The notes beneath the pieces were generated by a model. That model made no database searches. It saw nothing but the letters and a program-made list of their open reading frames with translations, and was not told the DNA's origin. From positions 54,213 through 118,212 of the forward strand of contig NZ_JAAMPF010000027.1 of the NCBI RefSeq assembly GCF_011074795.1: a stretch of DNA of 64,000 nucleotides, given 5' to 3'. Of this stretch, positions 45,968 through 54,620 are shown in pieces (position 1 is the first letter of the stretch; every line of letters starts with the position of its first letter). The translations under genes were made by a program, and so were the position numbers. Origin of the DNA: Marinobacter salicampi. Lineage in GTDB: Bacteria; Pseudomonadota; Gammaproteobacteria; Pseudomonadales; Oleiphilaceae.

Positions 45968-46963
45968 GTGCCAGGTATCACCATAAGACAGTGTACAGGT
46001 ATCGCCATCAGTCTCGGGCTGATGGTGGTTCTCAGCGGCTGCGCCACCCGACCCGAGTGGCCGGCCCAGCCTGCTCATACGCCCATCCCCGAACACTATT
46101 CCGCTACCCGTCTTGATCAGCGCCAGTTGCTGGACCATGTGCCTTTCCATGGCCAGGAACTCTTTCAATGCGGGCCCGCTTCCCTTGCCATGATGCTTAA
46201 CAGCCAGGGTCTGACCACCGATCCCAATGAGCTGAAAAACAAGGTCTACCTGCCCGACCGTGAAGGGAGCCTGAGAGTCGAGCTGGTTGCCACCGCTCGA
46301 AGTTACGGACTCGTGGTCTATCCCCTTCAGCCCTCACTCAGCCATTTACTCTCGGAAGTGGCGGCCGGCCATCCGGTCCTGGTTATGCAGAACCTGCGAC
46401 TGAGCTGGTGGCCGCAATGGCATTTTGCGGTAGTTGTGGGGTTTGATCCGGACCCACGCAGAGTCATTCTGAACACCGATACCCGGGAGCAACACGAGGA
46501 AACGCTGGAGGTCTTTATGGCAACCTGGACCCGTGCCGGAAACTGGGCGGCGGTCATGCTGCCGCCGGATCAACTGCCGGCCACGGCCGAGCCGCTGCCT
46601 TACCTTATGGCGGTCAATGATCTGGAGGTTACCGGGCATACCGAGGCGGCAAGTCAGGCCTATGCCATGGCTGAAGTTACCTGGCCCGAACAGCCAGCGC
46701 CCATCATGGGACAGGGCAATATTGCCTATCAGCAGGCCGACTGGTCCTCAGCGGTGCAACATTACCTGCGCCTGACACAGAAATTTCCCGAACTTGGAGC
46801 GGGCTGGAACAATCTTGCCCATGCCCTCGGGCAGACTGGCTGTCATGCCCAGGCCGAGGAGGCTCTTGAGCATGCCCGATCATTAAATCCCGACCGTTTT
46901 TCCGAACCTCTGGAAAGCGACAGCTCCGGCGCTGCCAGCGCCTGTCCGGTCATGGCTCAGTGA
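45968..46963 (+). CDS. PA2778-family C39-like cysteine peptidase lipoprotein with TPR repeats
   Basis: A 331-residue protein starting at a GTG at 45968; this gives a compact lipoprotein signal with lipobox LSGC (Cys25). An earlier GTG at 45908 would place the lipobox unusually deep and overlap the preceding gene. The peptidase domain has Cys68 in FQCGPASLAMML, His152 in WHFAVVVGF and an Asp near 171 (NTDTREQ), the C39 triad order. The C-terminal part contains TPR-like helices (GNIAYQQADWSSAVQHYLRL, GWNNLAHALGQTG). It is expected to sit in the cell envelope and may act on its small neighbour; that link is inference from constant pairing. Confidence 0.82.
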   Translation: MPGITIRQCTGIAISLGLMVVLSGCATRPEWPAQPAHTPIPEHYSATRLDQRQLLDHVPFHGQELFQCGPASLAMMLNSQGLTTDPNELKNKVYLPDREGSLRVELVATARSYGLVVYPLQPSLSHLLSEVAAGHPVLVMQNLRLSWWPQWHFAVVVGFDPDPRRVILNTDTREQHEETLEVFMATWTRAGNWAAVMLPPDQLPATAEPLPYLMAVNDLEVTGHTEAASQAYAMAEVTWPEQPAPIMGQGNIAYQQADWSSAVQHYLRLTQKFPELGAGWNNLAHALGQTGCHAQAEEALEHARSLNPDRFSEPLESDSSGAASACPVMAQ

Positions 46964-46969
46964 CTCTGT

Positions 46970-47863
46970 CTATTGAGTCGCCAGTTCGTCGGTTCCTCGC
47001 AGAATGGCCTGAAGCAGCTCGTCCGCATCGAATTTGGTGAGGGCTTCATTGGCGCCGACCTGGTTGGCATAGCTCAAGCTCATTTCGCTGTTCAAGGAGG
47101 TATGCAGAATGATGTATGGCTGCTTGATGCTGGGGTTGTCACGGACGTTGAAGGTAAGCTCGTAACCGTCCAGACCGGGCATCTCGATGTCACTTACCAG
47201 AACGTCCACGCCCTTGCCGGTTTTATCCGCTGCCAGTAGCTTTTCCAGCGCATCCTGACCGTTTGATGTCACCTGGTAGGGCACGCTTTTGCTATCAAGC
47301 ACGTCGGACAGCTGTTTGCGGGCAACCTGGGAATCGTCCACAAGCAGGATATTGATATGCTTCAGGCGCTCGCTCTGAACGTCCGTCAGGACCACATCCT
47401 CGCCCTCACCGGTGCTCGGGTAGACCAGCGACAACAGAAGCTCCACGTCCAGCAGCTGGACCATCTGATCCTCGACATTGATCAGACCAGTCACGAACGC
47501 CCGCTCCCCAAGCACGGCCGGAGGTGAGGTAACATTCTTCCAGTCGGCCTCTACGATCTTGCGGACGTTACGCACCAGAAAACCGATCTCCCTGCGCTGG
47601 ACGTCCGTAATGATAATGGAGCCTGCCTGCTTTTCTTCTTCGTTCAGCGGTGCGTACCCCACGGCTGCTGCCATATCGATCACCGGCACGGCTGCATCGC
47701 GGAACATGGTGGTTCCGATAACGGCAGAGTGACTATATGGCAATCTGGTAAGCCTGCGGAACGGCATGATTTCACGTATTTTAAGCGTACCTATGGCGAA
47801 GGATTTATGCCCGGCCAGGGTAAAAAGTAGAAGTTTTTGGGGGGGTGCAGCTCTGCTGGACAT
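46970..47863 (-). CDS. cheV: Chemotaxis adaptor CheV
   Basis: A 297-residue protein with an N-terminal CheW domain (about 10-150) and a C-terminal receiver domain (about 169-295). Receiver residues include DDSQ at 176-179 and Asp225 in VSDIEMPGLDGY as phosphoacceptor; the lysine equivalent is in LTKFDADEL. It couples chemoreceptors to CheA and adapts by phosphorylation. It is a lone gene here, convergent with the C39-like peptidase gene, six bases apart. Confidence 0.94.
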   Translation of the reverse strand: MSSRAAPPQKLLLFTLAGHKSFAIGTLKIREIMPFRRLTRLPYSHSAVIGTTMFRDAAVPVIDMAAAVGYAPLNEEEKQAGSIIITDVQRREIGFLVRNVRKIVEADWKNVTSPPAVLGERAFVTGLINVEDQMVQLLDVELLLSLVYPSTGEGEDVVLTDVQSERLKHINILLVDDSQVARKQLSDVLDSKSVPYQVTSNGQDALEKLLAADKTGKGVDVLVSDIEMPGLDGYELTFNVRDNPSIKQPYIILHTSLNSEMSLSYANQVGANEALTKFDADELLQAILRGTDELATQ

Positions 47864-48044
47864 AAAAGGCTGAAACCTTACTCAACGTGGATGACGGTAT
47901 AAGAACTCGGACAGGTACATTCCATGCACTGCGTTTGCTAGCCTGCGCCAGTACTTTACTTCAGAACACCCGCATCCCAATACATATTCAGGGAAACATT
48001 TTGTTTCCGGATGATATTGATCACCAGATACGAACGGAGCTTTG

Positions 48045-48833
48045 ATGCTGGAAGATCTCAACGTGGTATGGCTGGGCTCCATTGCCAGCCTGCTTGCTGG
48101 TATGGGTACCGGGCTTGGAGCCCTGGGGGTTTTCCTGGTCCGGAAACTGTCAGACGCTCTTCAGGATAGCCTGCTCAGCGCTGCGGCCGGGGTAATGCTG
48201 GCGGCCTCATTCTTCTCGCTGCTCCTGCCCGGGCTGGAATATGGCGAGGACCTCACCGGTGAGGTCTGGTCGGCGGCACTGATGGTCATCGCTGGCATCT
48301 TGATGGGCGCGATCGCCCTCTATACCATCCACCAGAGTCTTCCCCACGAACACTTCAAGCTGGGGCGGGAGGGGCCAGAGCAGGCAAAGAAGATCCGGCG
48401 GATCTGGCTGTTCATCATCGCCATTGCCCTGCACAACTTTCCCGAGGGCATGGCGGTTGGGGTTGGCTTTGGCGGTGGCAACATCAGCAATGGCATCGCG
48501 CTGGCCATTGGCATCGGCCTGCAGAACATCCCCGAAGGGCTTGCCGTGGCCGTGTCGCTGCTCTCTATCAACCTTTCCCGGACAAAAGCCTTCTGGATCG
48601 CTTTTCTTACAGGGCTGCTTGAACCAATAGGGGGAGTGTTCGGGAGCGCCATGGTATGGCTGGCCGAACCGCTGATGCCCTGGACACTCGGCTTCGCCGC
48701 CGGTGCGATGCTGTTCATCATCAGTGATGAAATCATTCCTGAGACCCATCGAACCGCCTACAAAACCGTAGCGACCTTTTCCCTGCTCGGCGGCTTTGTG
48801 GTGATGATGTTCCTGGACGCAACCCTGGCCTGA
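48045..48833 (+). CDS. ZIP-family divalent metal transporter
   Basis: A 262-residue membrane protein with about eight transmembrane helices. Metal-binding helix IV carries HNFPEGMAVGVGFGGG and helix V QNIPEGLAVAVSLLS, the ZIP signature. A loop with histidines (HQSLPHEHFK) lies between helices III and IV. It should import zinc, iron or a related ion (ZupT/GufA-type). The ATG at 48045 has a GGAG site five bases upstream and is preferred over the TTG three bases before. No metal-related neighbours are visible. Confidence 0.9.
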   Translation: MLEDLNVVWLGSIASLLAGMGTGLGALGVFLVRKLSDALQDSLLSAAAGVMLAASFFSLLLPGLEYGEDLTGEVWSAALMVIAGILMGAIALYTIHQSLPHEHFKLGREGPEQAKKIRRIWLFIIAIALHNFPEGMAVGVGFGGGNISNGIALAIGIGLQNIPEGLAVAVSLLSINLSRTKAFWIAFLTGLLEPIGGVFGSAMVWLAEPLMPWTLGFAAGAMLFIISDEIIPETHRTAYKTVATFSLLGGFVVMMFLDATLA

Positions 48834-48898
48834 CGTGACCGGCGGACCAGCCCAACGAACCCTTGCTGAAACCCGGCAGGCTGAGTAAAGGAAAAACA

Positions 48899-49378
48899 AT
48901 GGCAACACAGGTCAGAAACTCGCTGATGGATGTGCTCACCGCTTGCCAACCCAGGCGCCTTCTAGTCTGCGGCTCGCTGGCAGCAGAGCTGGGCGCCGAA
49001 TGGGCCAAGGCCCAGCCGGAGGTCGAACTGGCCGAAGCCCAGCAATTACAGCCACAGGGCGAACCGACCCTTTCCCAGCCCCATGACCTGGCGTTGATTA
49101 CCGATGTGGTGGCGACGCTGCCCAGGGAACAAGGCTTATTACTGCTTGGGCATATACGCAACTTTGGCACCCAGCAGATAGCGGTTCTGAATGAGGAAGA
49201 CCAGGGACTGACCTTTAACGATTACATCAGTCTGGGTTTTGTCAGGCAGGCCCGGTTTGATAGTGACCCGGTACTGACCCTGTTCACCTACAATATTGCC
49301 AACTACAACCGCAAACGGGACTGGAATAACCCAAAGAACTGGGCCAACCCCGAAATGTGGGATAAAGCCCGCTGGTAA
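48899..49378 (+). CDS. DUF6231-like uncharacterised protein
   Basis: A 159-residue soluble protein starting at the ATG at 48899 with AAAGGA upstream. It looks like a short Rossmann-like domain (RRLLVCGSLAAELG, LALITDVVATLPREQGLLLLGHIRNFG) that lacks the usual methyltransferase or dehydrogenase motifs. The C terminus, NYNRKRDWNNPKNWANPEMWDK, is tryptophan/asparagine-rich and recalls the DUF6231 family of gammaproteobacteria. Function unknown. It follows the ZIP gene by 65 bases. Confidence 0.75.
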   Translation: MATQVRNSLMDVLTACQPRRLLVCGSLAAELGAEWAKAQPEVELAEAQQLQPQGEPTLSQPHDLALITDVVATLPREQGLLLLGHIRNFGTQQIAVLNEEDQGLTFNDYISLGFVRQARFDSDPVLTLFTYNIANYNRKRDWNNPKNWANPEMWDKARW

Positions 49379-49401
49379 GGGGCTAAGGGGTTACACCGCC
49401 G

Positions 49402-49578
49402 CTAGTAACGCTCGGTTGCGATCGGTTTCAGCTGGCCCTTGTTATAACCCAGTCGTCCTGTCGCGACCGCGTTGCGCCTGATTTCCGCCACTGGCTTGAT
49501 CATGAACAGGTCTCCGTTCTGGCCTACCAGACATTTCGGTACACCGACCTCCCTGGCCTGCGCGGCGTTCGCCTCCAT
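49402..49578 (-). CDS. Small uncharacterised protein, 58 residues
   Basis: The frame begins MEANAAQAREVGVPKCLVGQ and ends GQLKPIATERY. Codon use (mostly G/C third bases, few rare codons) looks coding. No domain is recognised and the ribosome site (GGGCGAG) is only fair. It is convergent with the DUF6231-like gene. The surrounding gap 49379-49728 otherwise holds only the promoter region of the next gene. Confidence 0.45.
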   Translation of the reverse strand: MEANAAQAREVGVPKCLVGQNGDLFMIKPVAEIRRNAVATGRLGYNKGQLKPIATERY

Positions 49579-49728
49579 ATGCTCGCCCTCGCCGTGGACC
49601 GGGGCCAATCTCGCCACAGCCGCCGAGCGGCAGGAACACACCCACACGCAAGTGTTGGCTCGAAAAATGCTTGGATGCTATGAAGTTGTATCAGAACGAT
49701 CATATTTCGTCGGCACAGGAGGCTCGTT

Positions 49729-50367
49729 GTGTCACTACTCGCATCCCTGGCTCGTGCCAGCGCCAGCTTACTCACGGTTCCCGAAGGTCAGACTTCTGCT
49801 GCGAACGCCCGCAAGGCGTCCATGGGCAAGGCCCCTGAAGGGTCCGCTGAAGGTCTGTACGAAGGCGTCACCCTTAACGGCGGTGAGCTTCCAAAGGCCT
49901 CGGCACGACTGGCGGTCAAGCAGTACAAGTCTGATGTAGGGCAGGATGCTGCCTTTGTCAGGGAAACCCTGCGGCATAAACTTGCCGAGTATGGCGTTAA
50001 TCCCGGGGCAAGGCTTGCCATCGAGAAAACGGACTCGGGCCTTCACCTGACCGCCCACCTGCCCGAAACGACCCGTAGCCAGATCGAGCAGGATCTGAAC
50101 AACAACAAACCGTTCAAAGACGCCTTTAGCCGGCTGAGTGTCAATGAACCGACGCTGGCGTTTGTGGATACCGCCCTGAAACTCAACAAAGCCTACGGCG
50201 TCAACAACTCGCTGCTGGATACCATCGTCAGCGAAAACCAGCAGTTCAACGGTCTGCAGGATCTGGTTCACCGCTACGACAGCCTTCGCAAGACAGCAAG
50301 CTCAGAACTTCTGGACGCCGCGGGCGCCCAGCGCAGCTACGCCTTCAGCTTCAACGCCCAGGCCTGA
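49729..50367 (+). CDS. Uncharacterised protein with GTG start
   Basis: A 212-residue soluble protein, starting at a GTG six bases after a strong AGGAGG. It is helical, charged and without signal peptide or membrane segments; segments such as AAFVRETLRHKLAEYGVNPG and DLVHRYDSLRKTASSELLDAAGAQRSYAFSFNAQA, given only in part, are not from a family I recognise. The C terminus contains FSFNAQA. Isolated gene; function unknown. Confidence 0.72.
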   Translation: MSLLASLARASASLLTVPEGQTSAANARKASMGKAPEGSAEGLYEGVTLNGGELPKASARLAVKQYKSDVGQDAAFVRETLRHKLAEYGVNPGARLAIEKTDSGLHLTAHLPETTRSQIEQDLNNNKPFKDAFSRLSVNEPTLAFVDTALKLNKAYGVNNSLLDTIVSENQQFNGLQDLVHRYDSLRKTASSELLDAAGAQRSYAFSFNAQA

Positions 50368-50405
50368 CTCGGCCTGCCCTTGCCCGGACGCTCCTGATCG
50401 ACGAT

Positions 50406-51032
50406 TCAGTCCTGCTGAAACGGTGCGGGATCGCCCTTGCCGACCCTGGTCACCTCAGGCACCGGCCCGCACATGTTGACCACGGTGGTGGCCTCCGGGC
50501 CACAGAAGCCGCCATCGATGATCAGGTCCAGCTCGTGTTCCAGGGTGTCACGGATGTGCTCGGAATCGGTCATCGGATCGGTTTCACCCGGCAGTATGAG
50601 CGTGCTGCTCATCAGGGGCTCCCCTAACTCCTCAAGCAGGGCCTGAACAATGGCATTGTCCGGCACCCTGATGCCGATGGTACGTCGCTTTGGGTGCTGA
50701 AGTCGCCGTGGCACTTCGCTGGTGGCGTCCAGAATGAAAGTATAGGGCCCTGGCGTAAACGTCTTGAGCAGGCGGTACTGAGTATTGTCCACCTTGGCAT
50801 ACGTGCCGATGTCGGACAGGTCACGGCACATCAGAGTGAAGTTGTGCTTGTCGTCCAGGCGCCGGATACGCTTGATACGATCAGCCGCCTGCTTGTCGTC
50901 GAGCTGGCAGCCAATGGCGTAAGCCGAGTCTGTCGGATAGACGATGACTCCGCCTTTGCGCAGGATGCCCACGGCCTGGTTGATCAGCCGCTTTTGCGGT
51001 GTTTCCGGATGTATGTGAAAAAACTGGCTCAT
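50406..51032 (-). CDS. YciO-type YrdC/Sua5-domain protein
   Basis: A 208-residue single-domain YrdC-fold protein. VGILRKGGVIVYPTDSAYAIGC near residues 20-41 and KRIRRLDDKHNFTLMC around 54-69 resemble the nucleotide/RNA-binding part of L-threonylcarbamoyladenylate synthases; GPYTFILDATSEVPRR and GEPLMSSTLILPGE follow. It corresponds best to YciO, a paralogue whose role is less clear than TsaC/Sua5. It lies 12 bases downstream of bolA and is probably cotranscribed. Confidence 0.88.
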   Translation of the reverse strand: MSQFFHIHPETPQKRLINQAVGILRKGGVIVYPTDSAYAIGCQLDDKQAADRIKRIRRLDDKHNFTLMCRDLSDIGTYAKVDNTQYRLLKTFTPGPYTFILDATSEVPRRLQHPKRRTIGIRVPDNAIVQALLEELGEPLMSSTLILPGETDPMTDSEHIRDTLEHELDLIIDGGFCGPEATTVVNMCGPVPEVTRVGKGDPAPFQQD

Positions 51033-51044
51033 CGGGCCTCCTGC

Positions 51045-51377
51045 TCAGGCTTCGCTGGCGCGGTCGTGCTTCGAGCCACCCATGCATTGGGGTGAATCCG
51101 GCGCCGTGCCCTGACGGGCGGCCCACTCTTCCGGGGAATAGGTGTGTAACGCCAGGGCGTGAACCTCCCCCGCCAGCTCCTCGGCCAGGGCCTGGTATAT
51201 GCCCTGATGGCGCTTCACCTTACCCGTACCTTTGAACGCCTCGGTGACCAGGGTCACTTTGAAGTGGGTTTCCGAGTTTGGTGGCACATTGTGCATATGG
51301 CTTTCATTTTCCACAGTGAGATGAACCGGCCTGTACTGTTCAGCCAGTTTCTGCTCAATGGACGTTTTTATCGACAT
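51045..51377 (-). CDS. bolA: BolA-family protein
   Basis: A 110-residue BolA protein. The core FKVTLVTEAFKGTGKVKRHQGIYQAL and VHALALHTYSPEEW are typical, with the RHQ and HTYSPEEW histidines placed for a [2Fe-2S] interaction with a monothiol glutaredoxin. N-terminal SIKTSIEQKLAEQYRPVHLTVENESHMH is standard as well; the fragments are excerpts. It forms a two-gene unit with the YciO homologue. Confidence 0.93.
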   Translation of the reverse strand: MSIKTSIEQKLAEQYRPVHLTVENESHMHNVPPNSETHFKVTLVTEAFKGTGKVKRHQGIYQALAEELAGEVHALALHTYSPEEWAARQGTAPDSPQCMGGSKHDRASEA

Positions 51378-51588
51378 CCTCGGGCAACTCCAAGTGCTTT
51401 GAAATTGATTATCCGAAGCTGCGGCAGCCAGCTCCGACAGGTTTCGTGCCAGTGTACTACAGCATACGGCATGCTGCTTAGTGGTTGACAGAAACCCGGG
51501 GATTCGCCATCTTCCGGAGCCCCTTATTACTGTAAATCACCGAACTGACAACCCAAGAGCTAGTCAGCGTCGGCGGAGCCCGGATCCA

Positions 51589-53799
51589 ATGCGCCTTTTC
51601 ATTGCCGAGAAACCCAGCCTGGGCCGCGCCATAGCGGCGGCACTGCCCGGACCGATGGAGAAAGGCCCGGGCTGGCTCAGGTGTGGTTCCGGCGATGAGG
51701 CAGTAGTGGTTAGCTGGTGTATCGGCCACCTGCTTGAACCCGCCGAGCCCGGTTTTTACGACCCGCGCTGGCAGCGCTGGCAACTGGCAGACCTGCCCAT
51801 CTTTCCCGACCGGTGGGCGCTTTCACCCCGCGACACTGCCCGCACCCAGCTGAAGGTGCTGGAAGGGCTTATACGCAAGGCCGAGGTCATCGTCCACGCC
51901 GGCGACCCGGACCGGGAGGGCCAACTGCTGGTGGATGAGGTCATCCTGCACGCCGGCGCAAAGTGCCCGGTTGAGCGGGTGCTGATCAACGACCTTACCC
52001 CCCAGGCAGTCGCGAGGGCGATCAGCAACCCGATCGACAACAGACAGTTCCGCCACCTATCTCACTCTGCCCTGGCCCGCCAGCGCGCGGACTGGCTGTT
52101 TGGCATCAACCTCACCCGGTTCTGCACCCTGTCTTACCGGCAACAGGGCGAAAAAGGGGTTTACTCGGTCGGCCGGGTACAGACACCGGTACTGGGACTG
52201 GTGGTGACCCGCGACGCGACCATTGCCAACTTTACACCCCGGCCCTATTTCCGGCTCAGCATCACCTGCCATGCCACCGATGCCGAAAACCAGGAACCCT
52301 TCCAGGCTCGCTGGGTCGCCGACGAGGCCTACCGCCACCATCTGGATGAAGAAGACCGTCTGCTCGATGGTGACACTGCGCGGCAGATAGCCGCCGAAGT
52401 GGAGGGCCGGCCAGGCACCGTGACGGAAGTCCGGTTCAGGGACCGCAAGGAGCCGCCACCCCTGCCGCTGTCGCTTTCAGTGCTCCAGATCGAAGCTGGC
52501 CGGCTCTACCAGATGGGCGCCAAAGAGGTTCTGGACATTGCCCAGAACCTGTACGAAAAACACCAGCTTATTACCTACCCGCGCTCGGATTGCCGCTACC
52601 TGCCGGAAGGCCATTTTGAACAGCGCCAGGGCGTTGTAAGCGCCATTGGCAAGGTTGCCACTGACCTGCTCGAGGCCACAGCCCAGGCTGATCTGGACCT
52701 GCGCTCCGCAGCCTGGAACGACAAGAAGGTGGACGCCCACCACGGCATCATCCCCACCAGCCGGGCCCGGCCGGCAACCAGACTGAGCCAGGGCGAGGCT
52801 TGCGTATACGATCTGGTCAGCCGCTACTACCTGATGCAGTTCAGCCCCGAAGCCATCCACCGGGAAGGCCGGCTTGGCCTGACCATCGGCGAACACCGCT
52901 TCCGGGCCTCAGAAACGGCCGTTTTCAGTGCTGGCTGGAAGACTCTGGAAATACGCTTGCGGGAGGCCCGCGAGACACCGGACAAACGGGCATTACCCAG
53001 GCTGGTCAAAGGCGACCCGGTGCTGTGTGACACCGCCGATCTCAAGGAGCGCCTGACCCAACCACCCCATTATTTTACCGACGCGACCCTACTCTCGGCC
53101 ATGACCAACATAGCCCGGTTTGTCAGTGATGCGGAGTTACGCAAAACCCTGCGGGACACCGATGGCCTGGGCACGGAAGCAACCAGGGCCAGCGTCCTCG
53201 AAACCCTTTTCCGGCGTGACTACCTCAGGCGGGACGGGCGCTTTATCAAGGCCACGGAGAAAGGCCATGGCCTGATAGCCGTATTGCCGGACTCCATAAG
53301 CCAGCCCGACAGGACGGCGCGCTGGGAAATGACCCTGGAACAGATTCGCCGGGGCGAAGGTGACCCCCGGCAGTTCCTGGCCGATCTGAAAAGCGAAATC
53401 CTCAGCTTTCTCCAACGCCCGGCGCGACAGGCAGGACCTGCACCCGTCTCGTCTCCCGCCGGACCTGAAGCGGAGTCCGCAGGCTCCGTCCATTGTCCAA
53501 AATGCCGCTCTCCCATGCGCCAGCGGACCGGCAAATATGGCGACTTTCTGGCCTGCACCCGCTACCCGGACTGCAACGGCACGCGGCCACTCGGTGAAGG
53601 CGTACCGACCGATGGCAGCAGTCAGAAACCTGTGCCCTGCCCCCACTGTTATTCGCCGCTGGTCCGACGGGAGGGCAAAAAAGGGTGGTTCTGGGGCTGC
53701 AGCAGCTATCCGGGCTGTCGCCAGACTGTCGACGATCATGAAGGCAAGCCGGTTCTGCCCGGGAACCTACCGTTACGCAAGGCTACGAAACGACACTGA
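51589..53799 (+). CDS. topB: DNA topoisomerase III
   Basis: A 736-residue type IA topoisomerase. The Toprim domain starts MRLFIAEKPSLGRAIAAALPG with the catalytic glutamate and includes HAGDPDREGQLLVDEV; the active tyrosine is Tyr330 in LITYPRSD; ending helices contain ATRASVLETLFRR. Two C-terminal C4 zinc ribbons follow (CPKCRSPM...CTRYPDC and CPHCYSPL...CSSYPGC), an accessory arrangement beyond the shortest TopB forms. The ATG at 51589 gives the conserved N terminus; the upstream open frame to 51481 adds 36 non-conserved residues. It acts in decatenation with RecQ-type helicases. Confidence 0.95.
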   Translation: MRLFIAEKPSLGRAIAAALPGPMEKGPGWLRCGSGDEAVVVSWCIGHLLEPAEPGFYDPRWQRWQLADLPIFPDRWALSPRDTARTQLKVLEGLIRKAEVIVHAGDPDREGQLLVDEVILHAGAKCPVERVLINDLTPQAVARAISNPIDNRQFRHLSHSALARQRADWLFGINLTRFCTLSYRQQGEKGVYSVGRVQTPVLGLVVTRDATIANFTPRPYFRLSITCHATDAENQEPFQARWVADEAYRHHLDEEDRLLDGDTARQIAAEVEGRPGTVTEVRFRDRKEPPPLPLSLSVLQIEAGRLYQMGAKEVLDIAQNLYEKHQLITYPRSDCRYLPEGHFEQRQGVVSAIGKVATDLLEATAQADLDLRSAAWNDKKVDAHHGIIPTSRARPATRLSQGEACVYDLVSRYYLMQFSPEAIHREGRLGLTIGEHRFRASETAVFSAGWKTLEIRLREARETPDKRALPRLVKGDPVLCDTADLKERLTQPPHYFTDATLLSAMTNIARFVSDAELRKTLRDTDGLGTEATRASVLETLFRRDYLRRDGRFIKATEKGHGLIAVLPDSISQPDRTARWEMTLEQIRRGEGDPRQFLADLKSEILSFLQRPARQAGPAPVSSPAGPEAESAGSVHCPKCRSPMRQRTGKYGDFLACTRYPDCNGTRPLGEGVPTDGSSQKPVPCPHCYSPLVRREGKKGWFWGCSSYPGCRQTVDDHEGKPVLPGNLPLRKATKRH

Positions 53800-53897
53800 C
53801 CTTACCTGAACACTTTGTCAGAATGTCCCGTGGATCAATGTGATATCGGGCCATTCGTGCCTGATCGCCGGCACCGTTGAAGTATCAGGAGAGTCGT

Positions 53898-54620
53898 ATG
53901 CGAATTGCCCTGCTGGAAGATGAGAAAGAACAGGCCCAGCATATCCAGGCCCTCTTGTCGGAACGCGCCCATGACTGTGACGCCTTTTCCACAGGCCAAG
54001 CGTTTCTCAGCGCAGTGCAGCACCGCAGTTACGATCTGCTGATTCTGGACTGGCAAATCCCTGATATGACCGGTATTGATGTGCTGCGCAGCGTTCGAGC
54101 CCAGCTTAACTGGTCCATTCCTGTGGTGTTCCTGACCCAGAGGGATAGCGAACAGGATATCGTGGAAGCCCTGGATGCCGGTGCAGACGACTATCTGGCC
54201 AAGCCAGCCCGTCCGGCGGAGCTGATGGCTCGCATCCACGCCCTGGCTCGTCGAATCAACCCGGACAATGAAAAGGAAACCCTGACGTTCGGCCCTTTCG
54301 AAATTGACACCCAGGTCCGCACCATCACCCTGCGTGGGACTCTGCTGACTCTCACCGACAAAGACTATGACCTGACCCTGTTCCTGTTCAAGAACCAGGG
54401 CCGCCTGCTGACCCGGGACATGCTCCTTGAACGGGTCTGGGGAGTCACCCGGGACATCAATACCCGCACCGTCGACACCCACATGAGCCGGCTGCGCCGG
54501 CGCCTGGGACTCAATCCGGACAATGGCTTCCGCATCAAAACCATCTACCAGCGCGGCTACCGTCTGGAAGCCATGACTACGTCAGCGCCGGCAGAGTCCG
54601 CCCATGCCGAGGCCGGATAA
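53898..54620 (+). CDS. OmpR-family response regulator
   Basis: A 240-residue regulator with an N-terminal receiver (ILLLEDE-like MRIALLEDEK start; phosphoacceptor Asp51 in LILDWQIPDMTG; lysine in YLAKPARPAE) and a C-terminal winged helix (GTLLTLTDKDYDLTLFLFKNQGRLLTRD, VDTHMSRLRRRLGL) in part. The ATG at 53898 follows GGAGAG. It overlaps the FecR-like gene by 17 bases and is first in an operon with a CHASE2 histidine kinase, its presumed partner. Confidence 0.93.
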   Translation: MRIALLEDEKEQAQHIQALLSERAHDCDAFSTGQAFLSAVQHRSYDLLILDWQIPDMTGIDVLRSVRAQLNWSIPVVFLTQRDSEQDIVEALDAGADDYLAKPARPAELMARIHALARRINPDNEKETLTFGPFEIDTQVRTITLRGTLLTLTDKDYDLTLFLFKNQGRLLTRDMLLERVWGVTRDINTRTVDTHMSRLRRRLGLNPDNGFRIKTIYQRGYRLEAMTTSAPAESAHAEAG

